A stretch of 64,000 nucleotides of DNA, from contig PTKH01000004.1 of NCBI GenBank assembly GCA_002937655.1, positions 1 to 64,000 on the forward strand, given 5' to 3'. This stretch comes from Alphaproteobacteria bacterium MarineAlpha9_Bin3 (GTDB lineage Bacteria; Pseudomonadota; Alphaproteobacteria; TMED109). Shown here in pieces: positions 36,488 through 46,156 of this stretch; within the stretch, counting starts at the first letter, position 1, and each line of letters begins with the position of its first letter. The notes below the pieces were generated by a model. It made no database searches and had not been told where the DNA came from. It was given only the letters and a program-made list of their open reading frames with translations. The translations under genes and the position numbers were made by a program.

Positions 36488-38401
36488 ATGCTAGAAGCTA
36501 TAAAAAGTAAAATAAACTCAATTTTTTCAAAAATATTTTTATTAATTTTGGCAGCAAGTTTTGCGCTTTGGGGTGTTGGCGATATATTTTCTCCAAATAA
36601 TAATTCATCAGTTGCAACTATTGGTAAGTTAAATGTAACCGCTGATGACTATGTGAAAACTTACCAAAGAATAATTTCAGATTTAAATAACAACACCAAC
36701 GGACAAATTACAGAAGAAATTGCAAAATCATTGGGTGTTCCAAGACAAACTTTGGGACAATTAATAAATGAAAAACTTATTGATATAGAGGTTAATAAAG
36801 CAAAAATTAATTTACCTGACAGTTATTTAAGAAAAATAATATTTGCCTCTGATGCATTTAAAGATCAATTTGGCTCTTTTAGTAAACAACAATTTGAATA
36901 TGTTATAAGACAACTTGGAATGGATGAAAAAACTTACTTTAATGAAATTAAAAAAGCTGTCTTAAGAGAACAGATAAAAGCTCCATTTAATAATGGGAAT
37001 GACTTATCTCCAGTTTTTAATAATCTCTATTATGATATAAGAAACGAAAAAAGAAATTTAAAAGTAGTAAATTTTAATGCTTCAAGTTTTAAAATAAAAA
37101 ACTTACCAAGTGATACAGAAATTAAAGAACAGCTGAATAAAAGCTCTAATCTTTACCAAAAACCGGAGTATAGGAGTTTTTCATATATTTCTATAAAACC
37201 AGATGATCTTCTTAATGAAATTAAAATTAATGAAGAAGATATTAAGAAAGAGTATGATAATTATCCTGAAAAATATAATATTGCAGAAAAAAGAGAGGTA
37301 TTTCTTGCAAATTTTAAAAATAAACAAGAAGCTATTGAAATTGTAGATAAAATAAATAAATCTAATTCCGATGAAGAAATGTCTACTATATTTACTCAAA
37401 TTATAAGTAATAATACTGAATTAAATCCTGATAAAATTAATTTAGGATTAATTGAATATTCGGATTTTCCTTCAGAAATATCGGATTCTATATTTAAATC
37501 AGATATGAATAGTTTAATAGGCCCTGAAGAAACAGCATTTGGTTGGAGAATATTTTTAGTCTCTAAAATTAATCCACCAATTTCTAAATCATATCAAGAA
37601 GTTAGAGATTCAATTGAAAAAGAGCTAAAAGTAATTACAGCTCTCGATAAAATGTATGAATTAGGTAACACCTTTTATGATGAAATTGCTGCTGGAAATC
37701 AAATTGAACAAGCTGCTATTGCTATTGGAGCAAAAATTAAAGAATTTTCATTTGTTGATTCTAATGGTATGGATCAAAATGGTAAAATTATAAATGATCT
37801 GCCTCCATATCAGGATTTACTTAGTACAGTATTCTCTTATGAAGTTAATGAACCTTCTGAGTTAGTAAACACTATAGGAAATACAATGTACGCAATACAA
37901 GTAAATGATATACTAGAAAAGAGAATTATGACAATTAAAGAAGCACGTGATCAAATTATTAAAGATATAAATTTAGAAAAGAGTATGGCTCTAGCATTTG
38001 AGGCTGCAAAACAATTTTCAAAGGAAGTAAGCACGGACAATTTTGATAAAATAGCTGAAAAATATAATTTAATTGTTTTAAATACTAGTAATGTATCAAA
38101 AGATGGAACTGGTGCGGAAGGCATACTTGATAGAGAATCCCTTAACGAAGCCTATAACCTCAAGAAAGGAAGCACGTCTTCTCCTATTAAATATAGTAAT
38201 AAAAGTTATTTAGTTTTAAATGTTACAGATGTTATACCTGTTGAAAATAGAGATGAAGAACAACTATTGAGAATTAATGCTGAATTATCTCAGTCAATTT
38301 CAAGAGATATAGAACAATTATTTATTAATCATTTAACAAATAATCAAAAAATTAAAGTAAATGAAAATCTTCTTAATAGTTTGTTTGAAAATGATAGCTA
38401 A
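36488..38401 (+). CDS. PpiD-like periplasmic peptidyl-prolyl isomerase/chaperone
   Basis: Membrane-anchored folding factor for exported proteins. A single N-terminal membrane helix (about 12-32) follows a basic start, then a SurA/PpiD N-terminal chaperone region (about 40-190), a rotamase-like segment (about 235-385) and a long C-terminal region. The start MLEAIKSKINSIF at 36488 has GGAAAA upstream and matches family starts; an in-frame ATG at 36476 is also possible. It ends five bases before trpE, so it leads an operon that contains the trp genes. Confidence 0.88.
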   Translation: MLEAIKSKINSIFSKIFLLILAASFALWGVGDIFSPNNNSSVATIGKLNVTADDYVKTYQRIISDLNNNTNGQITEEIAKSLGVPRQTLGQLINEKLIDIEVNKAKINLPDSYLRKIIFASDAFKDQFGSFSKQQFEYVIRQLGMDEKTYFNEIKKAVLREQIKAPFNNGNDLSPVFNNLYYDIRNEKRNLKVVNFNASSFKIKNLPSDTEIKEQLNKSSNLYQKPEYRSFSYISIKPDDLLNEIKINEEDIKKEYDNYPEKYNIAEKREVFLANFKNKQEAIEIVDKINKSNSDEEMSTIFTQIISNNTELNPDKINLGLIEYSDFPSEISDSIFKSDMNSLIGPEETAFGWRIFLVSKINPPISKSYQEVRDSIEKELKVITALDKMYELGNTFYDEIAAGNQIEQAAIAIGAKIKEFSFVDSNGMDQNGKIINDLPPYQDLLSTVFSYEVNEPSELVNTIGNTMYAIQVNDILEKRIMTIKEARDQIIKDINLEKSMALAFEAAKQFSKEVSTDNFDKIAEKYNLIVLNTSNVSKDGTGAEGILDRESLNEAYNLKKGSTSSPIKYSNKSYLVLNVTDVIPVENRDEEQLLRINAELSQSISRDIEQLFINHLTNNQKIKVNENLLNSLFENDS

Positions 38402-38406
38402 AAATT

Positions 38407-39915
38407 ATGGAATATAAGCCTGACTTTAAAACATTTAAAAATAAGATAAAAAAAGAAAAATCGTATGTAGTTTATACTTCGCTAGTTGCAGATCTTGATA
38501 CACCAGTATCAGCAATGCTTAGAATAGGCGAAAACGAGCCATACTCATTTTTATTAGAATCTGTAGAGGGTGGTGAGTCTAAAGGAAGATATTCCATAAT
38601 AGGCTTAAAACCAGATTTAATATGGAGATGCTATGGTAATAATGCAGAAATCAATTATAAACCATCAAACTCATTAAACAAATTTATACCGGATAATAAA
38701 AACACGTTAGACTCCATTAGATCCTTAGTAAATAATTCGAAAATTAATCTTCCTAAAGATCTTCCCCCCATGGCATCAGGTTTGATAGGATATTTAGGGT
38801 TTGATACTATTAAATTAGTAGAAAAAATTCCTTCTAATAACCCTAGTACATTAAATTTACCCGATGGAATGTTTGTAAGACCAAAAATTATGATTATTTT
38901 TGATGCTGTAGAAGATACTATGACTATAATTACTCCTATATATTTGAATGATAGTAAAGAAAATGATTATGAAAAAATTTATAAAAAATCATGTCTTCTA
39001 GTAAAAAATATAGTCAATTTACTTAAGCAACCCATTGAAAATAAAAATTTAAAAAATAAAAATATTAAAAACAATGAAACTATTAAATCTAATTTTACAG
39101 AAGATGAATATTTAAAAATTATTAAAAAAGCTAAAAAATATATTAAAGAAGGAGATATATTTCAGGTTGTCCCTTCTCAAAGGTTTGAGATACCATTTTC
39201 ATTACCACCCTTTAATTTGTACAGATCATTAAGAAGGTTAAATCCATCTCCATTTCTATATTATTTAAATTTTAAAGATTTTTCAGTTATTGGGTCTAGC
39301 CCAGAAATTTTAGTAAGAGTAAGGGACAATAAGGTTACTATCAGACCTATAGCTGGAACACGTCCTAGAGGAACTGATTTTAATCAAGATAGTTTATTAG
39401 CTCAAGAATTATTAAATGATGATAAAGAAATTGCTGAACACCGCATGCTATTAGACTTAGCAAGAAATGATGTAGCTAAAGTTACAGAAACTGGGAGTTT
39501 AGAAGTTACCGAAAAAATGATAATTGAAAGATATAGTCATGTTATGCATATAGTGTCTAATGTAGTTGGTATAAAACTTAAAGATATAGATTATCTTGAT
39601 GCTTTACTATCTGGTTTTCCAGCTGGCACTGTAAGTGGAGCTCCTAAAATTAGAGCTATGGAAATTATTGATGAACTAGAAACAATAAAAAGAGAAATTT
39701 ATGGAGGTTGTGTTGGATATTTCTCATCTAACGGCACAATGGACACATGTATTACTCTTCGTACAGCTATAATCAAAGATAATACAATGTTTGTTCAAGC
39801 AGGTGGAGGCATAGTTGCAGACTCAAATCCAATTAATGAATATCAGGAAACTGTAAATAAAGCTAAAGCTTTATTTACAGCAGCTAAAGATGCTGTAAGA
39901 TTTGCAAATAACTAA
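38407..39915 (+). CDS. trpE: Anthranilate synthase component I
   Basis: Converts chorismate to anthranilate, using ammonia from TrpG. The chorismate-binding domain contains EGDIFQVVPSQRF, GSSPEILVRV, PIAGTRPRGT and GCVGYFSSNGTMD. The N-terminal domain has LLESVEGGESKGRYS, including the S of the tryptophan feedback site motif. Length 502 is typical. No leader peptide or attenuator fits the five-base gap upstream, so tryptophan control would have to act elsewhere or by feedback. Confidence 0.96.
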   Translation: MEYKPDFKTFKNKIKKEKSYVVYTSLVADLDTPVSAMLRIGENEPYSFLLESVEGGESKGRYSIIGLKPDLIWRCYGNNAEINYKPSNSLNKFIPDNKNTLDSIRSLVNNSKINLPKDLPPMASGLIGYLGFDTIKLVEKIPSNNPSTLNLPDGMFVRPKIMIIFDAVEDTMTIITPIYLNDSKENDYEKIYKKSCLLVKNIVNLLKQPIENKNLKNKNIKNNETIKSNFTEDEYLKIIKKAKKYIKEGDIFQVVPSQRFEIPFSLPPFNLYRSLRRLNPSPFLYYLNFKDFSVIGSSPEILVRVRDNKVTIRPIAGTRPRGTDFNQDSLLAQELLNDDKEIAEHRMLLDLARNDVAKVTETGSLEVTEKMIIERYSHVMHIVSNVVGIKLKDIDYLDALLSGFPAGTVSGAPKIRAMEIIDELETIKREIYGGCVGYFSSNGTMDTCITLRTAIIKDNTMFVQAGGGIVADSNPINEYQETVNKAKALFTAAKDAVRFANN

Positions 39916-39934
39916 TTTATGAGTTTTTATTGAA

Positions 39935-40507
39935 ATGTATATATTAATAGATAATTATGATAGCTTTACCCATATCATCAAACATTATTTAGAAAGCAAT
40001 CAAGTAGATGTTGAAATTTATAGAAATGATGAAATAAAAGCTATAGATGTACTAAACAAAAAACCAACTGGAATAATTATATCTCCAGGCCCAAAAACTC
40101 CAGACGATGCTGGAGTTTGTATTGACCTTATAAATTTAGTATCTAAAAAAATACCCATATTAGGAATTTGTTTAGGACACCAATCCATAGCACAAGCATA
40201 TGGAGCTAAAATAATTAAAGCTAAAAAAATAATGCATGGAAAAATTAGTAAAATTTATCATAATAAAAAATCTATTTTTAAGGATATGCCTCAAAATTTT
40301 AAAGCTACTCGTTACCATTCCCTTATAGTAGAGAAAGAAACATTACCAAAAAATATATTGATAACTTCTGAGTCTTCAGATGGATACATTATGAGTATTG
40401 AAATAACTAAAGCTAGAGTTTTTGGATTACAATTTCATCCTGAAAGTTATGATACCGAGTTAGGAAATAAATTAATTACCAACTTTATAAAAATATGTGA
40501 AAGATAA
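39935..40507 (+). CDS. trpG: Anthranilate synthase component II (glutamine amidotransferase)
   Basis: Supplies ammonia to TrpE. Class I amidotransferase triad: C79 in GICLGHQ, and the His and Glu of FHPES near 168-170. MYILIDNYDSFTH is the standard N-terminus. Such proteins also can serve PabB for folate synthesis. The stop shares one base with the trpD start. Confidence 0.95.
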   Translation: MYILIDNYDSFTHIIKHYLESNQVDVEIYRNDEIKAIDVLNKKPTGIIISPGPKTPDDAGVCIDLINLVSKKIPILGICLGHQSIAQAYGAKIIKAKKIMHGKISKIYHNKKSIFKDMPQNFKATRYHSLIVEKETLPKNILITSESSDGYIMSIEITKARVFGLQFHPESYDTELGNKLITNFIKICER

Positions 40508-41523
40508 TGAGTCCATTTAATAAAATAATGCCAAAAATATTAATTAATCAAGATTTATCTATCGATGAGTCTGAAGAAGTATTTGAATATATTATTTCGG
40601 GTAGTGCAACAGAAATTGAAATTGCTGCTTTTTTAGCAAGCTTATCTATAAAAGGTCCTTGCTCTAATGAGCTAATTGGTGCTGTTAACTCTCTAAAGCC
40701 TCGAGTTATAAACCCTCTTGAATCTAATACTGATACTATTGATATTGTTGGAACAGGAGGAGACGGATTAAAAACATATAATATATCTACTGCTGTAGCA
40801 TTTATAGTTGCTGCTGCAGGTCTTTATGTGGCAAAACACGGAAATACAGCAGTATCGTCAAAGTCTGGCGCTTCTGATGTCCTAACAGAATTAGGAATAA
40901 ATATTAATATTGATAATAAAATTTTGAATAGATGCTTAAAAGAAGCAAAAATTTGTTTTCTATTTGCTCCTAATTTTAATAAAGCATTTAAAAATGTTGC
41001 TAAAGTAAGAAAAGAACTAAGCTTTAGAACAATATTTAATTTATTAGGGCCTTTATTAAATCCAGTTAGAGCTAAAAGACAACTACTAGGAGTCTTTTCT
41101 GATAAATACTTAAAAATCATTGCAGAAACATTAAAAGCACATGGAAGTAAAAAAGCCTGGGTAGTAAACGGTTATGATGGTATGGATGAAATCACATTGA
41201 CAGGAAATACTAAGGTTGCAGAATTAGCTAATAATGAAATAAAAGAATTTGATATTGATCCCCTAAAATATAATTTTAAGATATGTAGTCTTAAATCTCT
41301 TCAGGGAGGAACCCCAAAAGAGAATGCTAAGAAAATGATTAATCTATTTGATGGTGAGCAAGGCTCATACAGAAATATAGTAATTTTAAATTCTGCAGCT
41401 ACTTTCTTAATAGGGGATAAAGTAAAGAATTTTGAAGATGGAATTGAATTATCTAAATCTATAATTGACTCGGGTAAAGCACTTGATACATTAAATAAAC
41501 TAAAAATAATTAGTAACCAATAA
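40507..41523 (+). CDS. trpD: Anthranilate phosphoribosyltransferase
   Basis: Transfers phosphoribose from PRPP to anthranilate. GTGGDGLKTYNIST, KHGNTAVSSKSGASD and the FNLLGPLLNPVRAKRQLLGVF segment are diagnostic. Length 338 fits the stand-alone enzyme. It starts directly at the trpG stop and is followed by trpC after one base. trpF, trpB and trpA are not in the window. Confidence 0.96.
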   Translation: MSPFNKIMPKILINQDLSIDESEEVFEYIISGSATEIEIAAFLASLSIKGPCSNELIGAVNSLKPRVINPLESNTDTIDIVGTGGDGLKTYNISTAVAFIVAAAGLYVAKHGNTAVSSKSGASDVLTELGININIDNKILNRCLKEAKICFLFAPNFNKAFKNVAKVRKELSFRTIFNLLGPLLNPVRAKRQLLGVFSDKYLKIIAETLKAHGSKKAWVVNGYDGMDEITLTGNTKVAELANNEIKEFDIDPLKYNFKICSLKSLQGGTPKENAKKMINLFDGEQGSYRNIVILNSAATFLIGDKVKNFEDGIELSKSIIDSGKALDTLNKLKIISNQ

Positions 41524-41524
41524 T

Positions 41525-42316
41525 ATGTCAGTTTTAAAAGAAATTTGTAATAATAAAAGAATTGAAGTCATTTCTCTAAAACAAAAATTTTCAGAAAATG
41601 ATTTAATAGAAATAGCTAAATACCAAGAAAAACCTAGAGGCTTTAAAAAAGCTCTTACTGCTAAAGTTAATAATAATCAATATGCTTTAATTGCAGAGGT
41701 TAAAAAAGCAAGTCCATCTAGAGGAATAATAAAACAAAATTTTAAACACAAAGATATAGCTGCAGATTATTATAAAGGAGGAGCTGCTTGTTTAAGTGTG
41801 CTAACTGAAATTAAATGGTTTAAAGGAAGTATTGATTATTTAATAGATATTCATAAAAATATAAGTTTACCAATTTTAAGAAAAGATTTTATTATTGATC
41901 CATGGCAAGTTTATGAAAGTCGAAGCATAGGTGCTGATTGTGTATTAATAATCTTAGCTGCGTTAGATAACAAATTAGCCGAAGAACTTATAACAATTTC
42001 AAAAAAATTAGGTATGGATGTATTAATTGAAGCTCATACAGAAAATGAGATTGAAAGAGCTATAAATCTTGATGCTGATCTAATTGGTATAAATAATAGA
42101 AATTTAAAAACATTAGAAATAGATATATATAATTCTATAAAATTATCTAAATTAATTCCCAAAAAATATGATATAATTTGTGAAAGTGGCTTAAATACCA
42201 ATAATGATTTAAAAATAATGGAAAAGAATGGAATAATGCGTTTTCTTGTAGGTGAATCATTAATGAAAAAAGAAAATATAGAGGAAGCAACTAAAAAATT
42301 AATTAATAAAAATTGA
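41525..42316 (+). CDS. trpC: Indole-3-glycerol phosphate synthase
   Basis: TIM-barrel enzyme closing the indole ring of tryptophan. Conserved ALIAEVKKASPSRG, LSVLTE, LPILRKDFIIDPWQVYESRSIGAD, LIGINNRNLKT and CESGL are present. Length 263 shows a monofunctional form, not fused to TrpF. It is followed by moaC after eight bases. Confidence 0.96.
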   Translation: MSVLKEICNNKRIEVISLKQKFSENDLIEIAKYQEKPRGFKKALTAKVNNNQYALIAEVKKASPSRGIIKQNFKHKDIAADYYKGGAACLSVLTEIKWFKGSIDYLIDIHKNISLPILRKDFIIDPWQVYESRSIGADCVLIILAALDNKLAEELITISKKLGMDVLIEAHTENEIERAINLDADLIGINNRNLKTLEIDIYNSIKLSKLIPKKYDIICESGLNTNNDLKIMEKNGIMRFLVGESLMKKENIEEATKKLINKN

Positions 42317-42324
42317 GGTATTAA

Positions 42325-42813
42325 ATGAAAAAAGATAAAGTATTTACGCATTTTGATGCTAATGGTAAAGCTATAATGGTTGATATTTCTGATAAAGAAA
42401 ATACAGAACGATTAGCTACTGCTTCAACTTCAATTTCTATGAACAAAAAAACATTACAAATGATAAAGGAAGGTACATCAAAAAAAGGAGATGTAATAGG
42501 TATAGCCAGATTAGCGGGCATTATGGCTGCTAAAAAAACATCTGATTTAATACCTTTATGTCATCCTGTTTCTCTTGCTTCTATATCAGTTAACTTTGAT
42601 ATTAAAGAGAATTTAAATACTATTAAGATTACAGCTAATTGTAAATTAAATGGAAAAACTGGTTTAGAAATGGAAGCGCTAACTGCAGTTTCTATCGCAG
42701 CTTTAACAATATATGACATGTGTAAAGCTGTTGATAGAGAAATGATAATTAGTGAAACTCAACTTTTATTTAAGTCAGGTGGTAAATCTGGGACATTTAA
42801 TCGAAATGATTAG
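42325..42813 (+). CDS. moaC: Cyclic pyranopterin monophosphate synthase MoaC
   Basis: Second enzyme of molybdenum cofactor synthesis, forming cPMP. The motifs MVDISDK, KGDVIGIARLAGIMAAKKTSDLIPLCHP-region (near 52-80) and GKTGLEMEALTAVSIAALTIYDMCKA are clear. Length 162 is standard. moaA, moaB and moaDE are not in the window. It overlaps moeA by eight bases. Confidence 0.96.
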   Translation: MKKDKVFTHFDANGKAIMVDISDKENTERLATASTSISMNKKTLQMIKEGTSKKGDVIGIARLAGIMAAKKTSDLIPLCHPVSLASISVNFDIKENLNTIKITANCKLNGKTGLEMEALTAVSIAALTIYDMCKAVDREMIISETQLLFKSGGKSGTFNRND

Positions 42814-44017
42814 TGTACAAGAAGCAGTAAAAATTATTACTAGTAAGGCAACTAAGCTAAAAGACGAAAGAATAAAAATAGATAATTGTCTAGGAAGAAT
42901 TAACTCTAAAAATATATATGCTACTATAAATAACCCTCCTACTGACGTATCTTCTATGGACGGATATGCATTAAACTCAGCAAGCCTAAAAAAGCTATCT
43001 TCTTCTCCGATAAAAATAATTGGTGAATCTTCAGCAGGAAAACCTTTTAAGAAGACTATTAAAATAAATCAATGTATAGAAATTTATACAGGAGCAGAAA
43101 TACCAAAAGGTTTAGATATAATATTGTTACAAGAAAGAGTAAAATTAAAAAATGGTTATATAATTGCGACAGATCAAAATGTTAAGAAATTTCAATATAT
43201 AAGAAAAAAAGGTTCTAATTTTAAAAATAATACTCTTTTATTAAATAAAAATAGCCTTATTACATCTAGGTCACTAGGTTTAATTATTTCCTCTAATCAA
43301 ACTCATATACAAGTATTTAAAAAAGTAAAAGTCGCAATTCTAGCAAGTGGTAATGAGTTAAAAAAAATAGGAAGTAAATTAAATAATGGAATAATTTCAT
43401 CTAATTCATTGCTGTTAAAAACAATTATTGAATCTTTTGGTGCAGAGCCTTTCGATCTAGGAATAGCTAAGGATAACAAATCTTCAATTGCTAAAAAATT
43501 AAGAGATATAAATAAATATAACATATTAATTACAACGGGAGGTGCATCAGTAGGAAAACATGATCTTATTAAAGATGTTCTAAAAAATTTAGGGATGAAA
43601 TTAATATTTTGGAAAGTAGCTATGAGACCAGGCAAACCTTTAATATTTGGCGTTTTGAAAAATACACTCATATTAGGTTTTCCTGGAAACCCAGTTTCTA
43701 CCTATGTAAGCTCATTAATATTTTTGAAACCATTAATTAATCGATATTATCAAAACAATATCGAAACTCCTATTAAGCAAGGTTTTACAGAAAAGCCTTT
43801 AATTAAGAATGATGAAAGACAAGAATACCTTAGAGCAAAAGCTTATTTAGATAATAATAAATACTTCTTATCCTCAGTTTCTAAGCAAGATAGTTCTATG
43901 ACAAGTTCTTTATCTAGAGCAAATGCTTTGATAATTAGAGAGCCATTTGCCAAGGCACTTAAAAAAGGCAGCAAAGTCTCTTTTATTCTATTCTCAGACA
44001 TACACACACATATATAA
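42806..44017 (+). CDS. moeA: Molybdopterin molybdenumtransferase MoeA
   Basis: Inserts molybdate into molybdopterin-AMP. Motifs PPTDVSSMDGYAL near 40, IYTGAEIPKG, the MoCF domain TTGGASVGKHD and the FGFPGNP-like LGFPGNPVSTYVS are present. I chose the ATG at 42806 (MISVQEAVKII), eight bases inside moaC; the frame is open to 42752, but those residues are read from moaC sequence and are not family-like. Product about 403 residues. Confidence 0.94.
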   Translation: MISVQEAVKIITSKATKLKDERIKIDNCLGRINSKNIYATINNPPTDVSSMDGYALNSASLKKLSSSPIKIIGESSAGKPFKKTIKINQCIEIYTGAEIPKGLDIILLQERVKLKNGYIIATDQNVKKFQYIRKKGSNFKNNTLLLNKNSLITSRSLGLIISSNQTHIQVFKKVKVAILASGNELKKIGSKLNNGIISSNSLLLKTIIESFGAEPFDLGIAKDNKSSIAKKLRDINKYNILITTGGASVGKHDLIKDVLKNLGMKLIFWKVAMRPGKPLIFGVLKNTLILGFPGNPVSTYVSSLIFLKPLINRYYQNNIETPIKQGFTEKPLIKNDERQEYLRAKAYLDNNKYFLSSVSKQDSSMTSSLSRANALIIREPFAKALKKGSKVSFILFSDIHTHI

Positions 44018-44025
44018 ATCTTTTC

Positions 44026-44053
44026 TTGACATAATTGCTATAATTTATAATAA
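44026..44053 (+). promoter_or_regulatory. lexA promoter candidate
   Basis: A perfect TTGACA at 44026-44031 is followed by overlapping -10-like hexamers: TATAAT at 44046-44051 (14-base spacer, short) and TAATAA at 44048-44053 (16-base spacer). It lies just after the moeA stop and just before the SOS box, so lexA can be transcribed separately from the trp-moa operon. Confidence 0.5.
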
Positions 44054-44055
44054 AT

Positions 44056-44070
44056 GTTTATGTTTTGTTC
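44056..44070 (+). promoter_or_regulatory. SOS box (LexA operator) of lexA
   Basis: GTTT-N7-GTTC matches the alphaproteobacterial LexA operator GTTC-N7-GTTC at seven of eight positions. It lies directly downstream of the -10 region, a good place for repression, and 23 bases before the lexA start. This supports autoregulation of lexA. Confidence 0.7.
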
Positions 44071-44093
44071 TTTTTATTATTTGGAGATAGGAT

Positions 44094-44720
44094 ATGCTTA
44101 CTAAAAAACAAAAAGAATTATTAGATTATATTACCATAGTAAATAAAAAAAATGGTATCTCTCCATCATATGAAGAAATGAAAGAAAAATTAAAATTAAA
44201 ATCTAAGTCAGGTATTCATAGAATTATATCTGCATTAGAAGAAAGAGGTTTTATAAGAAAATTAGCCAATAAAGCAAGAGCCATAGAAATTCTAGATTAT
44301 AATAAAAATGTTACCCAAATTGATGAAGGCACCAATAAAAATGTTGAAATACCTTTATATGGTAAAATTGCTGCTGGTACACCTATAGAAGCCATCTCAA
44401 ATTCCTCTAGTACTATATCTACACCATCAGACATGCTAAAAAAAGGAGAACACTATGCATTAGAGATTTCTGGTGAATCAATGATAGGTTCTGGTATAAA
44501 TAATAAAGATATAGCAGTAATAAAAAAAACAAATGTAGCAAATAATGGACAAATAGTTGTTGCTTTAGTTGATAAAACAGAAGCAACATTAAAAAAGTTT
44601 AAAAAAACATCCTCAAAAATTGTACTTATGCCGTCAAATGATTTATATCAAGCACAATCATACGAATCATCTAGAGTTCAAATACAAGGAATTTTAGTAG
44701 GGTTAATGAGAAAATACTAA
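44094..44720 (+). CDS. lexA: LexA repressor
   Basis: SOS-response repressor and self-cleaving serine peptidase. Winged-helix DNA-binding domain at 1-65 (MLTKKQKELLDYI ... SGIHRIISALEERGFIRKL), cleavage site A94-G95 in KIAAGTP, catalytic Ser129 in GESM and Lys167 in EATLKKF. The catalytic Ser context is GESM rather than the commoner GDSM. A GGAGATAGG ribosome site precedes the ATG. Length 208 is typical. Confidence 0.96.
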   Translation: MLTKKQKELLDYITIVNKKNGISPSYEEMKEKLKLKSKSGIHRIISALEERGFIRKLANKARAIEILDYNKNVTQIDEGTNKNVEIPLYGKIAAGTPIEAISNSSSTISTPSDMLKKGEHYALEISGESMIGSGINNKDIAVIKKTNVANNGQIVVALVDKTEATLKKFKKTSSKIVLMPSNDLYQAQSYESSRVQIQGILVGLMRKY

Positions 44721-44743
44721 TAATACATTAAAATAGGATATTC

Positions 44744-46144
44744 ATGAAAGTTATCACTAGATTTGCTCCATCTCCTACTGGTTATCTTCATATTGGAGGA
44801 GTAAGGACAGCTTTATTTAATTGGTTATTTGCAAAAAATAATAATGGCTTATTCAAATTAAGAATAGAAGATACTGATTTAAAAAGATCGACTCAAGAAG
44901 CTAAAGAAGCTATTATGAATGGCCTTAAATGGCTAGATCTTAATTGGGATCAAGAAGAAATATATCAATCAAAAAGAATTGATAGGCACAAAGAAATTGG
45001 AAATGAGCTATTGAGATTAGGTTACGCCTATAAATGTTATTGCTCTCCGGAAGAACTTACTGAAATGAGGGAAAAAGCTAAAAAAGAAAAAAAAGCACCC
45101 AGATATAATGGAAAATGGAGAGAAAAAGATGAAAGTGAAGCTCCTAAAGATATAAAGCCTGTTATAAGAATTAAATGTCCTCAAACTGGCTCTACTAATA
45201 TAAATGATATTGTACAAGGAAATATATCAATTAAAAACAATGAGTTAGATGATTTTATTATTATTAGGTCTGATGGCACTCCTACTTATATGCTCTCTGT
45301 GGTAGTAGATGATTTTGATATGGGAGTTACTCATGTAATTAGAGGTGATGATCATTTCACAAACACCTTCAGACAGAAGCATATTTATAATGCTCTAAAC
45401 TGGGAACTACCTAAATATGCTCATATACCATTAATTCATGGTATGGATGGAGGAAAACTATCTAAAAGGCATGGAGCTTTAGGAGTAGATAGTTATGACG
45501 ATATGGGTTATTTAAAAGAAACTATGCTTAATTACTTATTAAGACTAGGTTGGTCACATGGTGATAAGGAAATAATATCAAAAGAAGAAGCTATAAAATT
45601 ATTTAACCTTGACTCAATTGGTAAATCATCTGCAAAATTTGATATTGAAAGACTTACTAGTTTAAATGCTTACTATATCGAAAATAAGAAAAATGAAGAA
45701 TTAGTTTTAACAATAAAAAATTATTATGCTAATAAAAAAAATATCAATATTACCAATAACGATTTATCCTTGATATTAAATGGTATGAATGGATTAAAAA
45801 CTAGAGCAAGAACAATTAATGAATTAGCTGAAATGTGCAGTTTTTATATTGAAAAAGCTCCAATTACACTAGATAAAAAATCTAAAAAAGTTTTAAATAA
45901 TGAAAATATAAACACTCTAAAACTATACTATAATCAACTTTCAAAACTTGAAATATGGAATAAAGAAGAGATAGAAGAAGATATTAAAATGTATTGCCAG
46001 GCTAATAATATTAATTTAGGAAAGCTAGCACAACCCTTAAGGGCAGCAATCACAGGAAAATCTGTTTCACCTGGACTATATGAATTAATGGAAGTTTTAG
46101 GGAAAAATGAAACACTTGCAAGGATTACTAATATAAATAATTAA
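44744..46144 (+). CDS. gltX: Glutamyl-tRNA synthetase
   Basis: Class I synthetase charging tRNA-Glu. The HIGH-type motif is LHIGG (15-19), KLSKR is at 238-242 (GGKLSKRHGAL), and RGDDHFTNTFRQ is the tRNA/ATP region. Cys98 and Cys100 in YKCYC are partial remains of a zinc motif. Alphaproteobacteria often have two GltX paralogues; whether this one also charges tRNA-Gln cannot be told. It lies between lexA and gltA. Confidence 0.95.
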   Translation: MKVITRFAPSPTGYLHIGGVRTALFNWLFAKNNNGLFKLRIEDTDLKRSTQEAKEAIMNGLKWLDLNWDQEEIYQSKRIDRHKEIGNELLRLGYAYKCYCSPEELTEMREKAKKEKKAPRYNGKWREKDESEAPKDIKPVIRIKCPQTGSTNINDIVQGNISIKNNELDDFIIIRSDGTPTYMLSVVVDDFDMGVTHVIRGDDHFTNTFRQKHIYNALNWELPKYAHIPLIHGMDGGKLSKRHGALGVDSYDDMGYLKETMLNYLLRLGWSHGDKEIISKEEAIKLFNLDSIGKSSAKFDIERLTSLNAYYIENKKNEELVLTIKNYYANKKNINITNNDLSLILNGMNGLKTRARTINELAEMCSFYIEKAPITLDKKSKKVLNNENINTLKLYYNQLSKLEIWNKEEIEEDIKMYCQANNINLGKLAQPLRAAITGKSVSPGLYELMEVLGKNETLARITNINN

Positions 46145-46156
46145 ATATTTCATATA

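Noticed and set aside
43303..43671. A 122-codon open frame opposite moeA
   Set aside because: It is antisense to the conserved molybdopterin domain of moeA and lacks any feature of its own.
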